The notes under the pieces were generated by a model. It saw only the letters and a program-made list of their open reading frames with translations, was not told the DNA's origin and ran no database searches. A DNA stretch of 64,000 nt from Pseudodonghicola xiamenensis DSM 18339 (GTDB taxonomy: Bacteria > Pseudomonadota > Alphaproteobacteria > Rhodobacterales > Rhodobacteraceae). The position numbers were made by a program, and so were the translations under genes. The stretch's first letter is position 1; the number at the start of each line of letters is the position of its first letter. This document shows positions 16,539-25,323 of this stretch, piece after piece. The DNA lies in the NCBI RefSeq assembly GCF_000429365.1, contig NZ_AUBS01000007.1, forward strand, positions 62,001-126,000, read 5' to 3'.

Positions 16539-17483
16539 TCAGGCGGCTTCGTATTTCACGCCATCCTCGCCCGATTGGCCAATTACCGACCACACTGTCG
16601 CCGGGGCGGCGGAGACATTGCGGAACCAGTGCTTGCGCCCGGCAGGCGTCTTGACCAGATCGCGCGGGCCCAGTTCGGTTTCCACGATCTCACCATTCTC
16701 TTCCCAGCCCACGATCAGCGCGCCTTCCAGCACCATCAGCGCATCCTCGACCGGCCGCACGAAGGGCTTCACGCCGACACGGCTGGGCACGCCCCACATT
16801 TCCTTGCGGCAGGTGTCGTTCTCGATCCCGCCTTCGCCGACATAGACCTTGCGGGTGAAACCGGCGTCTTCCCAGAGGGTCGGCTGTTCGTGATGGCGCA
16901 CCACATATTTCGACATCAGCTGTTGCAGCGGGTGGCTGCCGTTGCGGTCGAACTTCATCGTCTTGCCGGGCTGGGCGCCGAAGGTGCGGGCCAGCTCGGT
17001 CGGGTGTTCCTTCGGGTGATAGTGATAGACCGGCGGCAGCGGCTTGCCGACATCGACCGAGATCGACATCATCACCGGCTCCACCCCGTCGACGCGGAAG
17101 CCATGGCCGATTTCGCGCACGTTCAGGATCATGTCCTTCGGGCCGAGGTTCACTTCGACCACTTCCCCGTCCTTTTCCCAGCCGACGATCAGCGCGCCGT
17201 CGATGATCAGGAAGCTCTCCTCGATCTCATGGCTGTGGCAGGCGGCGTAATGGCCCGGTTCCTTGTAGATCAGCGACAGGGTGAAGTGATCGGGCTTCAT
17301 GGTCGAGGTGTCGCCGACCTTGGGCGAACCGCCGGCGCCGATATAGCGCATCTGCGCGCGGGCCAGTTCCTCGAACCCGGCGTTGGAGGGGAAGGCATTC
17401 CAGTCGAACACCTTGTCGGTGAAGCGGCCGGTATGGGCCTTCAGGTCATCGGCCAGGGTGGTGGTCGGGGTCTGCACGTTCAT
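16539..17483 (-). CDS. Dicupin protein, candidate gentisate-type ring-cleavage dioxygenase
   Basis: The 314-residue protein has two cupin barrels with matching cores: ESFLIIDGALIVGWEKDGEVV near 89-109 and DALMVLEGALIVGWEENGEIV in the second half. The first barrel keeps the metal ligands His83, His85, Glu89 and His127 (GHYAACHSHEIEES, REIGHGF). The second has lost the HxH pair (PFVRPVEDAL) but retains the second motif, PAGRKHWFRN. One metal site is as expected for gentisate and 1-hydroxy-2-naphthoate dioxygenases, but the protein is shorter than the usual 340-380 residues, so a different dioxygenase or isomerase is possible. It is divergent from the IclR gene. Confidence 0.75.
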   Translation of the reverse strand: MNVQTPTTTLADDLKAHTGRFTDKVFDWNAFPSNAGFEELARAQMRYIGAGGSPKVGDTSTMKPDHFTLSLIYKEPGHYAACHSHEIEESFLIIDGALIVGWEKDGEVVEVNLGPKDMILNVREIGHGFRVDGVEPVMMSISVDVGKPLPPVYHYHPKEHPTELARTFGAQPGKTMKFDRNGSHPLQQLMSKYVVRHHEQPTLWEDAGFTRKVYVGEGGIENDTCRKEMWGVPSRVGVKPFVRPVEDALMVLEGALIVGWEENGEIVETELGPRDLVKTPAGRKHWFRNVSAAPATVWSVIGQSGEDGVKYEAA

Positions 17484-17541
17484 GGTGGTGTCCTCTTCCT
17501 CTGTCGCGCTTTGCTGTCTTTGGATTCGGGTCTATCAAGAA

Positions 17542-17582
17542 AGTGTTTTGCCAGATATATAGCGTTTTATGGACAAAACACT
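17542..17582. promoter_or_regulatory. Inverted repeat flanking the IclR gene start, candidate autoregulatory operator with leaderless promoter
   Basis: AGTGTTTTG (17542-17550) and CAAAACACT (17574-17582) form 9-base inverted arms 23 bases apart. GTTTT (17564-17568) gives a third half site. TATATA (17556-17561) lies 7 bases before the ATG at 17569, and no ribosome-binding site precedes that ATG. The transcript may therefore start at or very near the A of the ATG. Confidence 0.5.
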
Positions 17583-18360
17583 CCCCGAGTCGCCCGACAC
17601 TCCCGATCCGCTGCTGGAGGATCGCTATATCGTGCCCGGCCTGGTGCGTGGGCTGCGCGCGCTGGCTGCCTTTTCGCCCGACCGGCAGGAGATGACGCTG
17701 GCGGATCTGGCGCGCGAACTTGGACTCAGCCGCTCAGCCGCTTTCCGTACCGCCTATACGCTGGCGCAGATGGGGTTTCTGCTGCAGGAGCCGCGCAGCA
17801 AGGCCTATAGCCTGGGGCCGGCGGTGCTGCGGCTCGGCTATGGCTATATGGCGACGCGCGAGCTGGTGGAACTGGCCCTGCCCGAGATCGAACGGCTCAG
17901 GGACGAAACCGACTGGTCGACCCACCTTGGCGTGCGGGACGGCGACCGGGTGCTGTACATGCTGCGTTGCCCCAGCCGGCTGGGAATGGGCAGCATCGTT
18001 CATGTCGGCAGCCGCTTGCCGGCGGCGGTCACCACCATGGGGCGGGTGCTGCTGGGGGATGTGGACGAACAGACGCTGATCGCGCTTTACCGCGATCGGG
18101 TTGCCGGGCCGGGGCGGGGCCTTGCCGATATCCGCGCCCAATGGGAGCGTGACCGCGGTGCCACGACGGTCGAGCAGATCGGCAGTTTCGAGGCCGGTAT
18201 CGCCTCGGTCGCGGCGCCGGTGCATGACATGTCGGGCCGGGTGATCGCGGCAATCAACGCCACCAGGGGGACCGAGGATAGCGGCCCGATCCCCGACGAC
18301 GTGCGCGCGGCGGTGCGCGCCTGCGGTCATCGCATCTCGGCCCTGCTGGGCGGCGAGTAG
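17569..18360 (+). CDS. IclR-family transcriptional regulator
   Basis: The 263-residue protein has an N-terminal winged helix-turn-helix (RYIVPGLVRGLRALAAFSPD, then MTLADLARELGLSRSAAFRT). An IclR effector-binding domain follows, with THLGVRDGDRVLYMLR, THMGRVLLG-like VTTMGRVLLGDV and AAPVHDMSGRVIAAINATRG. IclR proteins sense small aromatic or organic acids and act as repressors or activators. Its place beside the dicupin, monooxygenase and Rieske genes makes it the likely regulator of the island. The ATG at 17569 includes the conserved N-terminus; an in-frame GTG 21 codons later has a GGAGG about 10 bases upstream and is a weaker alternative. Confidence 0.92.
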   Translation: MDKTLPESPDTPDPLLEDRYIVPGLVRGLRALAAFSPDRQEMTLADLARELGLSRSAAFRTAYTLAQMGFLLQEPRSKAYSLGPAVLRLGYGYMATRELVELALPEIERLRDETDWSTHLGVRDGDRVLYMLRCPSRLGMGSIVHVGSRLPAAVTTMGRVLLGDVDEQTLIALYRDRVAGPGRGLADIRAQWERDRGATTVEQIGSFEAGIASVAAPVHDMSGRVIAAINATRGTEDSGPIPDDVRAAVRACGHRISALLGGE

Positions 18361-18528
18361 GGCGCGGCCGGTCCTGCCGGCGCGGGGTCTCCGGGGCTTG
18401 CCGGTCGCGCCCGAAGGATGCGCTGGCGCTTCGGGGGGCTTTCCCCTATTTCTATGTGTTGTCCTCATGTGGCCCGGGCAGAGGCCATGTCCGAACCCGG
18501 GCGCGGACATTATGGAGCAGCTTCTTGC

Positions 18529-18557
18529 TTGACGGCCTGCGCGCCATGCCCTAGTCA
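18529..18557 (+). promoter_or_regulatory. Candidate promoter of tRNA-Gly(UCC)
   Basis: TTGACG (18529-18534), a 17-base spacer and TAGTCA (18552-18557) lie 14 bases before the tRNA. The strong -35 with a weak -10 is the usual look of stable-RNA promoters in this group. Confidence 0.45.
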
Positions 18558-18570
18558 ACACTGGCCCAGA

Positions 18571-18644
18571 GCGGGTATAGCTTAATGGTAAAGCCCCTGC
18601 CTTCCAAGCAGGCTATGTCGGTTCGATTCCGTCTACCCGCTCCA
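18571..18644 (+). tRNA. tRNA-Gly (anticodon UCC)
   Basis: The 74-base gene has acceptor arms GCGGGTA and TACCCGC, discriminator T, encoded CCA at 18642-18644, the D-arm TAGCTTAATGGTAAAGC and the anticodon stem-loop CTGC-CTTCCAA-GCAG with anticodon TCC. The T-loop GTTCGATTC is present. It reads GGA and GGG glycine codons. Confidence 0.97.
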
Positions 18645-19007
18645 ATTATCCTGCAATTTACAATTAAAATCAGTCGCTTATATGCGATTGTGTCCCATGT
18701 GGAGTGGTGCGTGGGACATTTCCACCATTCCATTCCCTCCAGCGCGCTCGTTGCGTTGCGTGCGAGTTTCCCACGTTGCACGCTCTTCGAATGGACCTCG
18801 GATGTCTGCGCCTGGGTGGTGCCCGTGGATGCTCATGATCTGGTATTGGGAGCAGCCTTCTTGCGCCAGAAGGTAGCCAGCATCGAACCGGCAGCCATTG
18901 ACGGCGGGGCAACTGTGCGCTTGACCCGCCTGCCGGGCGCGGCCATGAAACGGCCCGGGGGCGGCAATGTCCGGTTCTCCCGCAGTTCAGCCAGATAAGG
19001 AGCCGCC
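18645..19007. other. Intergenic stretch, no gene supported
   Basis: The first part after the tRNA is unusually AT-rich for this genome and contains the inverted repeat TGTCCCA/TGGGACA (18691-18697 and 18712-18718). Open frames on both strands here lack ribosome sites and recognisable domains. Integrative elements often target tRNA 3' ends, but no integrase or second copy of the tRNA end is visible. An AAGGAG site just before 19008 serves the exporter gene. Confidence 0.5.
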
Positions 19008-20819
19008 ATGGCCCGCCGTTCCGCTCAGACCCTCGCCGCACCCGGAGCCGAAGCCGATCGCGCCAGGTCGCGCCAGATCGGGGTGCTCGGAGCGCTCTGG
19101 CCCTATATGCGGCCCTATCTGGGGCTGATCGTGGCGGCATTGCTGGCGCTGGTCTTCACCTCGACGGTTTCCCTGATCCTGCCACTGGCGGTGCGTCGGG
19201 TGGTCGACAGTTTCCGCGACGGGCAGACCCAGCTTTTGGATCAATATTTCCTTGCCGCGCTGGGCATTGCCGGACTGTTGGCGCTGGGCACCGGGTTGCG
19301 CTATGCGTTGGTGACCAAGCTGGGAGAGCGGGTGGTGGCCGATCTGCGTAAGGCGGTCTTTGACCGGGTGATCGGCATGAGCCCGGAGTTCTTCGAGCAG
19401 ATCATGACCGGGGAGGTACTGAGCCGGATCACCACCGATACCACGCTGATCCAGTCTGTGCTGGGCTCCTCGGTCTCGATCGCACTCAGGAATATGCTGC
19501 TGTTCCTCGGTGGCATGGTGCTGATGCTGTTGACCTCGGCCAAGCTGACCGGGCTGGTGCTGTTGATCGTGCCGGCGGTGGTGGTGCCGATCCTGGTGCT
19601 GGGCCGCCGCCTGCGCAAGGTCAGCCGAGAAAACCAGGACTGGATCGCGGCCTCTTCCGGCAATGCCTCCGAGGCGCTGGGCGCGGTGCAGACGGTTCAG
19701 GCCTTTACCAACGAAGCCGCCAGTCGTGCCCGTTTCGGAGAGATGACCGAGACCTCTTATCAGGTGTCGCAGCGCCGGATCGTGACCCGGGCGCTGTTGA
19801 CGGTGATCGTGATCTTTCTGGTGTTCACCGGTATCGTCGGCGTGCTGTGGATCGGCGCACGCGATGTGCGGGCCGGCATGATGTCGGACGGGATGCTGGT
19901 GCAATTCGTCATCTACGCGGTGCTGGTGGCCGGGTCGGTCGCGGCCCTGTCGGAAATCTGGAGCGAGCTGCAGCGCGCCGCCGGCGCCACCGAGCGGCTG
20001 GTCGAATTGCTGAATGCCGAGGACAAGGTACAGGACCCGGCAACGCCGCGCACTCTGCCGCAGCCGGCGCGGGGCGAGATCGCCTTCGAAGGGGTCACCT
20101 TCCGCTATCCGGCGCGACCCGAGACCGCGGCGCTGTCCGATATCTCCTTGCATATCCGCCCGGGCGAGACGGTGGCCTTCGTCGGCCCCTCGGGTGCCGG
20201 CAAGACCACGATCATCCAGTTGGCGCTGCGCTTCTACGATCCCGATCAGGGCCGGGTGACGCTGGACGGCATCGACCTGCGCGACATGGCGCGCGACGAT
20301 TTCCGTCGCGCCGTGGCGCTGGTGCCGCAGGACCCGGTGATTTTCGCCGACTCCGCGCGTGAGAACATCCGCTTTGGCCGGCCCGAGGCGACCGATGCCG
20401 AGGTCGAGGCAGCCGCCATGGCCGCCGCGGCGCATGAGTTCATCGCCGCGCTGCCGCAAGGCTATGACAGCTATGTCGGCGAACGTGGCGTGATGCTGTC
20501 GGGCGGGCAGAAGCAGCGTATCGCCATCGCCCGGGCCATCCTGCGCGATGCGCCCGTCCTGCTTCTGGACGAGGCGACCAGCGCGCTCGACGCGGAAAGC
20601 GAGCGGGCGGTGCAGCTGGCGGTTGACGAACTGAGCCAGAGCCGCACCACCCTGATCGTTGCCCACCGTCTGGCTACGGTGAAAAAGGCCGATCGCATCG
20701 TGGTGATGGAGGCCGGCCACATCGTCGCCATCGGCACCCATGAGGAGCTGGTGGCGCAGGGGGGGCTTTACGCCCGTCTGGCGCGGTTGCAGTTCACCGA
20801 TGGGGCGACACCGGTCTGA
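19008..20819 (+). CDS. ABC exporter half-transporter (MsbA/ABCB-like)
   Basis: The 603-residue protein joins an N-terminal membrane domain of about six segments (roughly residues 30-310) to a C-terminal ATPase. Walker A is GPSGAGKTT (near 393-401), signature LSGGQKQR (near 496-503) and Walker B LLLDEATSALD, with the switch His in VAHRLATV. It should work as a homodimer that exports a lipid, drug or other hydrophobic compound from the inner membrane. Lipid A export by MsbA is one possibility, but the sequence alone does not show it. It stands alone between the tRNA and an acyl-CoA synthetase gene. Confidence 0.9.
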   Translation: MARRSAQTLAAPGAEADRARSRQIGVLGALWPYMRPYLGLIVAALLALVFTSTVSLILPLAVRRVVDSFRDGQTQLLDQYFLAALGIAGLLALGTGLRYALVTKLGERVVADLRKAVFDRVIGMSPEFFEQIMTGEVLSRITTDTTLIQSVLGSSVSIALRNMLLFLGGMVLMLLTSAKLTGLVLLIVPAVVVPILVLGRRLRKVSRENQDWIAASSGNASEALGAVQTVQAFTNEAASRARFGEMTETSYQVSQRRIVTRALLTVIVIFLVFTGIVGVLWIGARDVRAGMMSDGMLVQFVIYAVLVAGSVAALSEIWSELQRAAGATERLVELLNAEDKVQDPATPRTLPQPARGEIAFEGVTFRYPARPETAALSDISLHIRPGETVAFVGPSGAGKTTIIQLALRFYDPDQGRVTLDGIDLRDMARDDFRRAVALVPQDPVIFADSARENIRFGRPEATDAEVEAAAMAAAAHEFIAALPQGYDSYVGERGVMLSGGQKQRIAIARAILRDAPVLLLDEATSALDAESERAVQLAVDELSQSRTTLIVAHRLATVKKADRIVVMEAGHIVAIGTHEELVAQGGLYARLARLQFTDGATPV

Positions 20820-21002
20820 GCCGAAGCGGCGCAGCGCTTGGGATTGCCTTCGGGGAAGGCGGGTTCTTCTGTCTGGCATGGCGTGACGTCATGTCGGACA
20901 TTATCCGAATAGCCAGGGTCATCGCCTTGAAAATCAGGCGTTTTCAGATCACTCTTTCAAGTGGGGACATCCTCGGAAGCAGGTCGTCAGGGAGGACGCG
21001 AT

Positions 21003-22892
21003 ATGGGGTTTGCCGGAGTACAGGATCGGCTGGCAATCGAAAACGAGATGCCGTGGGAAAAGCGGGATCTGCCCAAGACTCTGTATCAGATGTTGTCGGG
21101 GACGGCGCAGAAGTATCCGGACGGCAAGGCTGTGAGCTATCAGCTTCTCTCCGGTCCCAAGGACAAGGCGGAAACTCTGACCTGGTCCCAGCTTCTGGCG
21201 CAGAGCTGTCAGGCGGCGAACCTGTTCCGCTCGCTCGGGATTGGCGAGGCCGATGTGGTCGCCTGCGTTCTGCCCAATTGTAACGAAGCGCTGCTGAGCA
21301 TTCTCGGCGGGGCGATCGCGGGCATCGTCAACCCGATCAACCCGTTGCTGGAACCCGAACAGATCGCCGCCATCCTGCGCGAGACCAACGCCAAGGTGGT
21401 GGTGACGCTCAAGCCCTTCCCTAAGACGGATGTGGCCCAGAAGGTGGCAGAGGCTGTGCGCCATTCGCCGCATGTCAACACCGTGCTCGAAGTCGATCTG
21501 AACCGCTATCTGACGCCGCCGAAATCCTGGCTGGTGCCGCTGGTCCGTCCGAAGATCGAGGGCAAGGCGCTGATCGCCCATGCCGATTACCTCGATTTCA
21601 GGGCCGAACTGAAGAAGCAGCCGACCGAACTGACCTTCGCGGATGGCGGCAAGGATCGGGTGGCCTTCTATTTCCACACCGGCGGCACCACTGGCATGCC
21701 GAAGGTGGCGCAGCATAAATATTCCGGCGCGATCTATAACGGCTGGGTGGGGCACCGGCTGCTGTTCACGGCCGAGGACAACATGATGTGCCCGCTGCCG
21801 CTGTTCCACGTCTTCGCCTGCCACGTGGTGGTGATGGCCGCACTCGCCTCGGGGGCACATGTGGTGTTCCCCACCCCGGCGGGTTATCGCGGCGAGGGGG
21901 TGTTCGATAACTTCTGGAAGTTGATCGAACGCTGGAAGATCACTTTCATCATCACTGTTCCCACCGCGATTTCGGCGCTGATGCAGCGCCCGGTGGATGC
22001 CGATGTCAGTACGGTGAAAACAGCCTTCTCCGGCTCCGCGCCGCTGCCGGTCGAATTGTTCCGCCGGTTCGAACAGGCCACCGGCGTCAATGTCGTCGAA
22101 GGCTATGGGCTGACCGAGGCGACCTGCCTGGTTTCCTGCAATCCGCCCGAGGGGGAAAAGAAGATCGGTTCGATCGGCATTTCCTTCCCCTATTCCGACG
22201 TCAAGATCATGAAGGGTACGCCCGAAGGGCCGAAGGAGTGCGACGTCGATGAGATCGGCGAGATCTGCGTCTCCACCCCCGGGGTCTATGCCGGGCACAC
22301 CTATACCGAGGCGGCGAAGAACGCCGATCTTTTCTATTACGACAAATATCTGCGCACCGGTGACCTGGGCCGGATCGACGCGGACGGCTATGTCTGGATC
22401 ACCGGGCGGGCCAAGGACCTGATCATCCGGGGGGGTCACAATATCGACCCGGCCGAGATCGAGGAGGCGCTGCTGAGCCATGAGGCGGTGGCCTTCGCCG
22501 GGGCCATCGGTCAACCGGATCCCTATGCGGGGGAGGTGCCCTGCGCCTATGTCGAACTGGTCGAGGGCGCGACGGTGACCCCGGAAGAGCTGATGCAACA
22601 CTGCAAGATCCACGTTCATGAACGCGCGGCCCGGCCGAAATTCGTGGGTATCCTCGACGAGCTGCCGAAGACCGCCGTGGGCAAGGTCTTCAAACCCGAA
22701 CTGCGCAAGATGGCGATCACCCGCATCTACAACGCGGCGCTGGAGGCGGCGAATGTGCAGGCCAGGGTCGACCATGTGGTCGATGACAAGACCCGGGGGT
22801 TGGTGGCGCAGCTTCGCCGCAATGGCGCCGACGAGGAAGATGTGGCACATGTTCTGGGGAACTTCACGAATCCCTGGGAATGGGACGAATGA
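21003..22892 (+). CDS. Acyl-CoA synthetase (AMP-forming)
   Basis: This 629-residue ANL-superfamily enzyme has the ATP/AMP P-loop FHTGGTTGMPK (near 224-234), VEGYGLTEAT, the hinge RTGDLGRID, GRAKDLIIRGGHNIDPAEIEEAL and the C-terminal catalytic Lys561 in PKTAVGKVFKPEL. It activates a fatty or other carboxylic acid to its CoA thioester. The ATG at 21003 has GGGAGG about 8 bases upstream; the frame is open 14 codons earlier without such a site. It is coupled to the lipase gene through an ATGA overlap, suggesting that ester hydrolysis feeds acid activation. The 183-base region upstream holds the inverted repeat CTTGAAA-N22-TTTCAAG. Confidence 0.9.
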   Translation: MGFAGVQDRLAIENEMPWEKRDLPKTLYQMLSGTAQKYPDGKAVSYQLLSGPKDKAETLTWSQLLAQSCQAANLFRSLGIGEADVVACVLPNCNEALLSILGGAIAGIVNPINPLLEPEQIAAILRETNAKVVVTLKPFPKTDVAQKVAEAVRHSPHVNTVLEVDLNRYLTPPKSWLVPLVRPKIEGKALIAHADYLDFRAELKKQPTELTFADGGKDRVAFYFHTGGTTGMPKVAQHKYSGAIYNGWVGHRLLFTAEDNMMCPLPLFHVFACHVVVMAALASGAHVVFPTPAGYRGEGVFDNFWKLIERWKITFIITVPTAISALMQRPVDADVSTVKTAFSGSAPLPVELFRRFEQATGVNVVEGYGLTEATCLVSCNPPEGEKKIGSIGISFPYSDVKIMKGTPEGPKECDVDEIGEICVSTPGVYAGHTYTEAAKNADLFYYDKYLRTGDLGRIDADGYVWITGRAKDLIIRGGHNIDPAEIEEALLSHEAVAFAGAIGQPDPYAGEVPCAYVELVEGATVTPEELMQHCKIHVHERAARPKFVGILDELPKTAVGKVFKPELRKMAITRIYNAALEAANVQARVDHVVDDKTRGLVAQLRRNGADEEDVAHVLGNFTNPWEWDE

Positions 22893-23833
22893 CCGCGCCA
22901 CGTGATTACAAGAACCTGATCGACAAGGACGTCTGGGCATTTATCGCCAAGACGGCCGAAAGCTACCCTGACGATGCGGTGGATAATTCCATCGGCGAAC
23001 AGCGTCGGATCTATGACGCCATGTGCAAGGTCTTTCATCATCCCTATCCCGAAGGGGTGACGGCTAGCGATAGCCTGGCCGATGGTGTGCGGGTGCGGGT
23101 CTATACCGCTGGTCTGCCCGATCGGACGGTGATGTATTTCCACGGCGGGGGTTTTGTTGTCGGCGGGTTGCACAGCCACGATGACGTCTGTGCCGAAATT
23201 TGCGCGCGCACCGGCTATCGGGTGGTGTCGGTCGATTATCGGCTATCGCCGGAACATACCCATCCCGCCGCCTTTGACGACAGTTGGGCGGCGACGGTCT
23301 GGGCGGCGAAGGAATTCGGCGATCCGCTGGTCCTGTCGGGCGATAGCGCCGGTGGCAATCTGGCGGCCTGTGTGGCGCATCACGCGCGCGGACGGCTCGA
23401 CGGGGTGCTGGGGTTGGTGCTGATCTATCCCGGGCTGGGCGGCGACGGCTCGGCATTGTCTTATGTCGAAAATGCCAATGCGCCGCTGCTGAGCGCGGCC
23501 GAGATGGCGTTTTACGAACGTGTCCGCCTGGCCGAGGGCCAGGAGAAGCCCGGTGACGATCCGACCTTCGCGCCGCTTCTCGACAGCGATTTCGCCGATT
23601 TGCCGCCCACGGTGATCATCACCGCCGATTGCGATCCGTTACGCGACGATGGCCCGGCCTATGCGGAGAAGCTGCGCGCCGCCGGGGTCAAGGTGCATTG
23701 GATCAACGAACCCGGTTTGGTGCACGGCTATCTGCGCGCCCGCCACATGGCCGAGCGGGCCCGTGAGAGTTTCGAACGGATCGAGGTCGCGATCGAGGCG
23801 CTGGGGCAGGGGCTCTGGCCCTACGACGACTGA
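22889..23833 (+). CDS. Hormone-sensitive-lipase-type alpha/beta hydrolase
   Basis: The 314-residue esterase has the HSL oxyanion motif FHGGGFV (HGGG at 85-88), the nucleophile elbow GDSAGG (Ser153), the acid in TADCDPLRDDG and the base His in GLVHGYL. HSL enzymes hydrolyse short- to medium-chain esters in the cytoplasm. Translation probably starts at 22889, in the ATGA overlap with the acyl-CoA synthetase stop; an in-frame ATG lies 9 bases earlier. The pair suggests that the acid released here is activated by the upstream enzyme. Confidence 0.87.
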   Translation: MTAPRDYKNLIDKDVWAFIAKTAESYPDDAVDNSIGEQRRIYDAMCKVFHHPYPEGVTASDSLADGVRVRVYTAGLPDRTVMYFHGGGFVVGGLHSHDDVCAEICARTGYRVVSVDYRLSPEHTHPAAFDDSWAATVWAAKEFGDPLVLSGDSAGGNLAACVAHHARGRLDGVLGLVLIYPGLGGDGSALSYVENANAPLLSAAEMAFYERVRLAEGQEKPGDDPTFAPLLDSDFADLPPTVIITADCDPLRDDGPAYAEKLRAAGVKVHWINEPGLVHGYLRARHMAERARESFERIEVAIEALGQGLWPYDD

Positions 23834-23877
23834 CAGGGCTGGGAGCTGCGGGCGGGCGTTGTCCTGCTGCGTCAGGG

Positions 23878-24636
23878 TCAGGCGTTGAGGAAGGCGCGCA
23901 CCGTGGCTTCGAATTCGCGCGGTTTGTCGGCATGCAGCCAATGGCCGGCGCCGGACAGTTTGACGAAACGCGCCTGCGGGAACAGATCGAGGATACGCGG
24001 CCGGTCCTGCGGTTTGACGTAGCTGGAATCCGACCCGGTCAGGAACAGAGCCGGCCCACCCCAATGCCCGGTAATGTCCGGGAAGGAAAGGATTTCGGAC
24101 ATCTCGGCCTCGAGCACATCGAGATTGAGGCGCCAGCGCTTTTCCTTCAGGTCGAGCGATTGGGTGAAAAAGCTTTGCAGGGCCCGTTCGACCCCGGCGG
24201 CGGCGAGCTGCGCCTCGGCGTCTGAGCGGCGTTCGATCGTGCTGAAATCCACCGAGCGCATCGCCGCGATATGCTGGCTCTGGCTGTGATTGTAGGCGAT
24301 CGGGGCGATATCGCCCACCACCAGCCGGCGGACCAACTCGCCATGGGTCAGCGCCAGCATCATCGCAGCCTTGCCGCCCATCGAATGGCCCAGCACATCG
24401 GCCTGGCCGCCATGGGCACGAATGACCTCGGCGAGATCGGCGGCCAGATCGACATAGCGGTGATGCGGAAACCAGGGGCTTTGACCGTGGTTGCGCATAT
24501 CGACGGCGATGACCTGACGCTGGTCGGACAACCGTTTGGCGATCACGCCCCAGTTGCGGGCGGAACCGAAAAGCCCGTGGGCGATCAGCAGCGGCGGTTG
24601 GTCGGTGGGGGTGCCATGGAGGATGGTGTTCAGCAT
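23878..24636 (-). CDS. Alpha/beta hydrolase, YbfF-like esterase
   Basis: The 252-residue protein resembles the YbfF/ABHD11 esterase group: IAHGLFGSARNW near residue 18, DMRNHGQSP (46-54), the nucleophile elbow GHSMGG (Ser85), Asp203 in GSDSSYV and His232 in GAGHWLH. The substrate is probably a short acyl ester or thioester. The start MLNTILHG fixes the family-typical length; the open frame extends much further upstream but only as shadow. It converges on the lipase gene with 44 bases between stops and no clear terminator. Confidence 0.88.
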   Translation of the reverse strand: MLNTILHGTPTDQPPLLIAHGLFGSARNWGVIAKRLSDQRQVIAVDMRNHGQSPWFPHHRYVDLAADLAEVIRAHGGQADVLGHSMGGKAAMMLALTHGELVRRLVVGDIAPIAYNHSQSQHIAAMRSVDFSTIERRSDAEAQLAAAGVERALQSFFTQSLDLKEKRWRLNLDVLEAEMSEILSFPDITGHWGGPALFLTGSDSSYVKPQDRPRILDLFPQARFVKLSGAGHWLHADKPREFEATVRAFLNA

Positions 24637-24732
24637 GGAGCCGGTGATAGCGCCGGCGGGGCGGTTGCGCCAGACCCATTGAGCCCGGGCCGTGGCGAGG
24701 GTAATCTGACCACAGGCGCCTGAGCGCCCGAG

Positions 24733-25173
24733 ATGCTGTTCCCGAGACGCTGCCCCGTGACCGACGTGACCGATACCGCCCACCTGTCTGCCCCCATCGC
24801 TTTGCGTATCGCTGAGGTGTCCGCGCTCATGCGGGCCAAGCTTGGAGCAGGGAGCGGCAGACTGGGAGCAGGCGGCGGCACGCTGGCGGCGGCGCTGCGT
24901 CGGGCCAGCCACCGGTTGCCGCGTCGAATTCGCGGACAGGCGCGGCTGTTGGCCAGGGCAGAGGAAAAGGCGCGTCATCCGAAATTGTGCCTGACGCTCG
25001 ATGCCGTCGCGCTGGGGCGGGCGGCGGATGAGGTGGCGGGCTATCTGAAGTCCATTGATCTGGCCGATCGTCGCAAGGGCTGGTGGCTGGGGATGCTGGG
25101 CGGGCTGGCGTTCAATGTGCTGGCCTTTGTCACCCTGTTGGTGGTGATTCTGCGCTGGCGCGGGTTCCTCTGA
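24733..25173 (+). CDS. Hypothetical protein with C-terminal membrane anchor
   Basis: I do not recognise this 146-residue protein. A basic, Arg/Ala/Gly-rich amphipathic N-terminal part (residues 15-115) ends in one hydrophobic segment, GMLGGLAFNVLAFVTLLVVIL, and a short basic tail, so it should be a tail-anchored or bitopic inner-membrane protein. Codon use looks coding throughout. Translation could start at the ATG at 24733 or the GTG at 24757 (VTDVTDTAHL). Confidence 0.6.
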   Translation: MLFPRRCPVTDVTDTAHLSAPIALRIAEVSALMRAKLGAGSGRLGAGGGTLAAALRRASHRLPRRIRGQARLLARAEEKARHPKLCLTLDAVALGRAADEVAGYLKSIDLADRRKGWWLGMLGGLAFNVLAFVTLLVVILRWRGFL

Positions 25174-25210
25174 AATCGTCCGGGTCGCGTTCGGGGGCTC
25201 AGGGCGCCTT

Positions 25211-25251
25211 TGGCGCCTGCCTTCGGCGAGGATATTTCCGGCCAGAAAAAG
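25211..25251 (+). repeat. Dispersed intergenic element, copy 1 (GGATATTT core)
   Basis: The sequence after the stop of the membrane-anchored protein has a GGCGCC hairpin, then CGGCGAGGATATTTCCGGCC and an A-rich end. Related cores occur at 40368-40390 (CTCGGGTATTTTTGAGACC) and 41507-41539 (GGAGGCGGTATTTCCCGAAG). I recall similar short elements downstream of genes in Rhodobacteraceae, but no search was made. Confidence 0.4.
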
Positions 25252-25323
25252 GGCGACGGCAGGTTCTGGCCTTCGGCGGCGGGGTTGGCGTAAGCAGGAG
25301 GGGCAGAGAACAGGAGTGCTCCC

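Noticed and set aside
18551..18781. A minus-strand frame of 76 codons over tRNA-Gly(UCC)
   Set aside because: Its C-terminal half is antisense of the tRNA, with no ribosome site.
18645..18800. An integration site or integrase remnant after tRNA-Gly
   Set aside because: No duplicated tRNA 3' end and no integrase-like peptide in six frames.
20949..22940. A minus-strand frame of 663 codons
   Set aside because: It is antisense to the acyl-CoA synthetase gene and has no recognisable domain.
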